From a bacterium UBP9_UBA1432 (GTDB lineage: Bacteria; Vulcanimicrobiota; Xenobia; Xenobiales; Xenobiaceae): a DNA stretch of 6,938 bases. The stretch lies in contig DCTU01000345.1 in NCBI GenBank assembly GCA_002329445.1, positions 5,389 to 12,326 on the forward strand, given 5' to 3'. Positions within the stretch are counted from its first letter, which is position 1. Every line of letters begins with the position of its first letter. This document shows positions 5,637-6,938 of this stretch, piece after piece. The notes under the pieces are model-generated. The model did no database searches. It had not been told where the DNA came from and worked only from the letters and a program-made list of their open reading frames with translations. The translations under genes and the position numbers were made by a program.

Positions 5637-6499
5637 TGGCCGCCTCAGGCCGGCAGCAGACGGCCGCCGTCGTGGTCCTGTATCGCCCCGATTCTTCGGT
5701 CCTGGACAACGTGGCCAGCTATCTCGAGCAGGTGGACCGGGTCTACGCGGTCGACAACAGCGAAGAGCCGGATGCCGGGTTCGAAGCTCGGCTTCATTCG
5801 CTCGGGAAGGTGACCCACCTGGCCCTGGGGGCCAACCTGGGCATCGCCCGGGCCCTGAACGAGGGGGCCCGCGCCGCCCTCGCGGAGGGTTGTTCGCGGC
5901 TCCTCACCATGGACCAGGACAGCACGGCGACCCCCATGCTGGTCCAGGAACTGGCGGCCTGCATGGACACCGATCCGCGGATCGCGCTGGTCTCGCCGGT
6001 CCACCACCAGGTCGGCATGTTCATCCCCAAGTGCGAACCGGGGTGCCGGGACGTGTTGACGGCCATGACCTCGGGCAATCTGGTCCGACTGCAGGCCTGG
6101 CAGGCAGTGGGAGGCTTCATGGAAGAACTCTTCATCGACTCGGTTGACCACGAGTTCTGCCTTCGGCTGCATCGGGCAGGTTTTCGGGTTGTGGAGTCGG
6201 GTGGAACCCTGCTCCAGCATCGCCTGGGCAAGATGCGAAGGCATCGTTTCCCCTGGCCCTGCTGGACCTTCAACCATTCGGCCCTGCGTCGCTACTATAT
6301 CGTTCGAAACCGCCTGGTGGTCGGAACCAGGTACCGGAGCGCGTATCCCCATTATTGGAGGATGCTGCTGGTCTACATGGCCAAGGATGTCGCGAAGATC
6401 CTGCTCTATGAGGAGGAGAAGGTCCAGAAGATCACGATGATGCTTCGGGGAGTGCGCGACTTCATGCGCGGGGTCCTGGGCCCCTGTCCGGGAGCATGA
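5636..6499 (+). CDS. GT2 glycosyltransferase, rhamnosyltransferase type
   Basis: This 287-residue GT-A fold enzyme probably adds a rhamnose or similar sugar to a lipid-linked glycan on the inner face of the cytoplasmic membrane. Motifs: AVVVLYRPD near residue 11, YAVDNSEEP with nucleotide-binding Asp40, and NLGIARALNEGARAA. LTMDQDS has the DxD-type metal motif (D93, D95). TSGNLV, GGFMEELFIDSVDHEFCLRLHRAGF with candidate base residues near D168 and D171, and HRLGKMRRHRF follow. The NHSALRRYYIVRNRL segment is characteristic of the bacterial rhamnosyltransferase (RfbF-like) group. The C-terminal region is basic with an amphipathic or hydrophobic stretch (WRMLLVYMAKDVAKILLY) that may touch the membrane. 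ATG 5636 sits in TGATG, so translation is probably coupled to the aminotransferase. The ATG at 5438 would add 66 residues read out of frame through that gene. The donor is inferred from family and neighbours. Confidence 0.87.
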   Translation: MAASGRQQTAAVVVLYRPDSSVLDNVASYLEQVDRVYAVDNSEEPDAGFEARLHSLGKVTHLALGANLGIARALNEGARAALAEGCSRLLTMDQDSTATPMLVQELAACMDTDPRIALVSPVHHQVGMFIPKCEPGCRDVLTAMTSGNLVRLQAWQAVGGFMEELFIDSVDHEFCLRLHRAGFRVVESGGTLLQHRLGKMRRHRFPWPCWTFNHSALRRYYIVRNRLVVGTRYRSAYPHYWRMLLVYMAKDVAKILLYEEEKVQKITMMLRGVRDFMRGVLGPCPGA

Positions 6500-6591
6500 A
6501 CTGGCACAAGGATCTCTGTGGAGCCCCTCTCCTGGGACTGACCTCGACCACCATGGGTGATGTGCACTTCCTTGGAAGACTCAAAGACTGA
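6496..6591 (+). CDS. Possible 31-residue small ORF in the gap before the flippase
   Basis: The ATG at 6496 overlaps the glycosyltransferase stop as ATGA, like other junctions in this operon. The frame runs 31 codons (MNWHKDLCGAP...FLGRLKD) to a TGA at 6589-6591, just where the flippase ribosome site begins. A GGGAG lies only 1 base before the ATG, too close to act as a good ribosome site. By hand count, 11 of 31 codons end in A or T, more than in neighbouring genes, which argues against a conserved gene. No family is recognised. It could be a coupling leader or chance. Confidence 0.18.
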   Translation: MNWHKDLCGAPLLGLTSTTMGDVHFLGRLKD

Positions 6592-6595
6592 AGGA
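6591..6595 (+). promoter_or_regulatory. Ribosome binding site of the flippase gene
   Basis: AAGGA lies 8 bases before ATG 6604. The 104-base spacer 6500-6603 is less GC-rich than its surroundings. It holds only short inverted repeats (such as CTTC at 6567-6570 with GAAG at 6575-6578) and no T-run terminator. I see no convincing promoter. Confidence 0.6.
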
Positions 6596-6603
6596 AGCCT
6601 GAG

Positions 6604-6938
6604 ATGGCTCTCGAGACGCTGAAATCCAGGGTCCTGTCCGGGCTTTTCTGGAAGTTCTCCGAGCGACTGGGAGTCCAGGGCATCCAGTTCCTGGTCCAGA
6701 TTTTCCTGGCACGCCTCCTCTTCCCCAAGGACTACGCCCTGGTGGCGTTGATCGCGGTCATGGTCTCGGTCTCGGACGTCCTGATCTGGAGCGGATTCAG
6801 TACCGCGCTGGTGCAGCAGAAGGACGTGGACGACAGGGATTATTCGTCCGTCTTCTTCCTGGGGCTTGGAGGTTCGCTGGGGCTGTACCTGCTCTTGTTC
6901 ACTGCGGCTCCCCTGGTCTCGGAGTTCTTTGCAGAGCC
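6604..6938 (+). CDS. WzxC-like polysaccharide flippase (MOP superfamily), N-terminal part
   Basis: The first 111 residues of a protein that continues past the window end. The N-terminus LKSRVLSGLFWKFSERLGVQ, then QFLVQIFLARLLFPKDY, SGFSTALVQQKDVDDRDYSSVFF and FTAAPLVSEFF match the Polysacc_synt / WzxC group of multidrug/oligosaccharidyl-lipid/polysaccharide exporters. Hydrophobic segments lie at about residues 23-40, 45-62 and 82-105, as expected for the first three of 12 to 14 membrane helices. Such proteins flip undecaprenyl-linked repeat units across the inner membrane. Its position after the glycosyltransferase supports a Wzx/Wzy-type pathway for the glycan made here. The ATG has a good ribosome site. 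The rest of the protein, and so its integrity, cannot be judged. Confidence 0.88.
   Translation, partial: MALETLKSRVLSGLFWKFSERLGVQGIQFLVQIFLARLLFPKDYALVALIAVMVSVSDVLIWSGFSTALVQQKDVDDRDYSSVFFLGLGGSLGLYLLLFTAAPLVSEFFAE

Overview
The window is a compact, high-GC stretch of a bacterial polysaccharide (O-antigen, capsule or exopolysaccharide) biosynthesis operon. All nine convincing genes lie on the + strand; the first and last run off the window edges. Codons end overwhelmingly in G or C (CTG, GTC, GCC, CCC), GTG and TTG starts occur, and several genes overlap by 1 to 7 bases. This fits a high-GC, probably Gram-negative bacterium. I cannot name the phylum from sequence alone; Acidobacteriota or a deltaproteobacterial lineage would be guesses.

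Layout: (1) 1-255, the C-terminal end of a HAD-family phosphatase or phosphomutase. (2, 3) 249-998 and 995-1756, two tandem paralogous sugar-phosphate nucleotidyltransferase-like proteins of about 250 residues. (4) After a 66-base GC-rich spacer with hairpin potential, 1823-2707 is rmlD (dTDP-4-dehydrorhamnose reductase). (5) 2704-3774 is a long-form glucose-1-phosphate thymidylyltransferase (rmlA type). (6) 3808-4353 is an RmlC-fold cupin that has lost the usual 3,5-epimerase residues but carries cupin metal ligands. (7) 4449-5636 is a DegT/DnrJ/EryC1/StrS PLP sugar aminotransferase. (8) 5636-6499 is a GT2 glycosyltransferase of the rhamnosyltransferase type. (9) 6604 to the window end is the N-terminus of a WzxC-like oligosaccharide flippase.

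Together the genes make activated sugars and then use them. RmlA makes dTDP-glucose. A 4,6-dehydratase (RmlB), absent from the window, would make the 4-keto-6-deoxy intermediate. RmlD leads to dTDP-L-rhamnose, while the aminotransferase probably makes an amino-deoxy sugar from a keto-sugar nucleotide. The GT2 enzyme would add rhamnose or a related sugar to a lipid-linked repeat unit, and the flippase would export that unit. The HAD protein and nucleotidyltransferase pair look like a separate module that makes a second activated donor of unknown identity.

Nothing here proves an undescribed system. The best leads are the duplicated, diverged nucleotidyltransferases next to a HAD protein, and the RmlC-fold protein whose active site appears rebuilt as a metal cupin. 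No RNA genes, CRISPR arrays, insertion sequences or intrinsic terminators were seen, and no gene-free stretch exceeds 300 bases.
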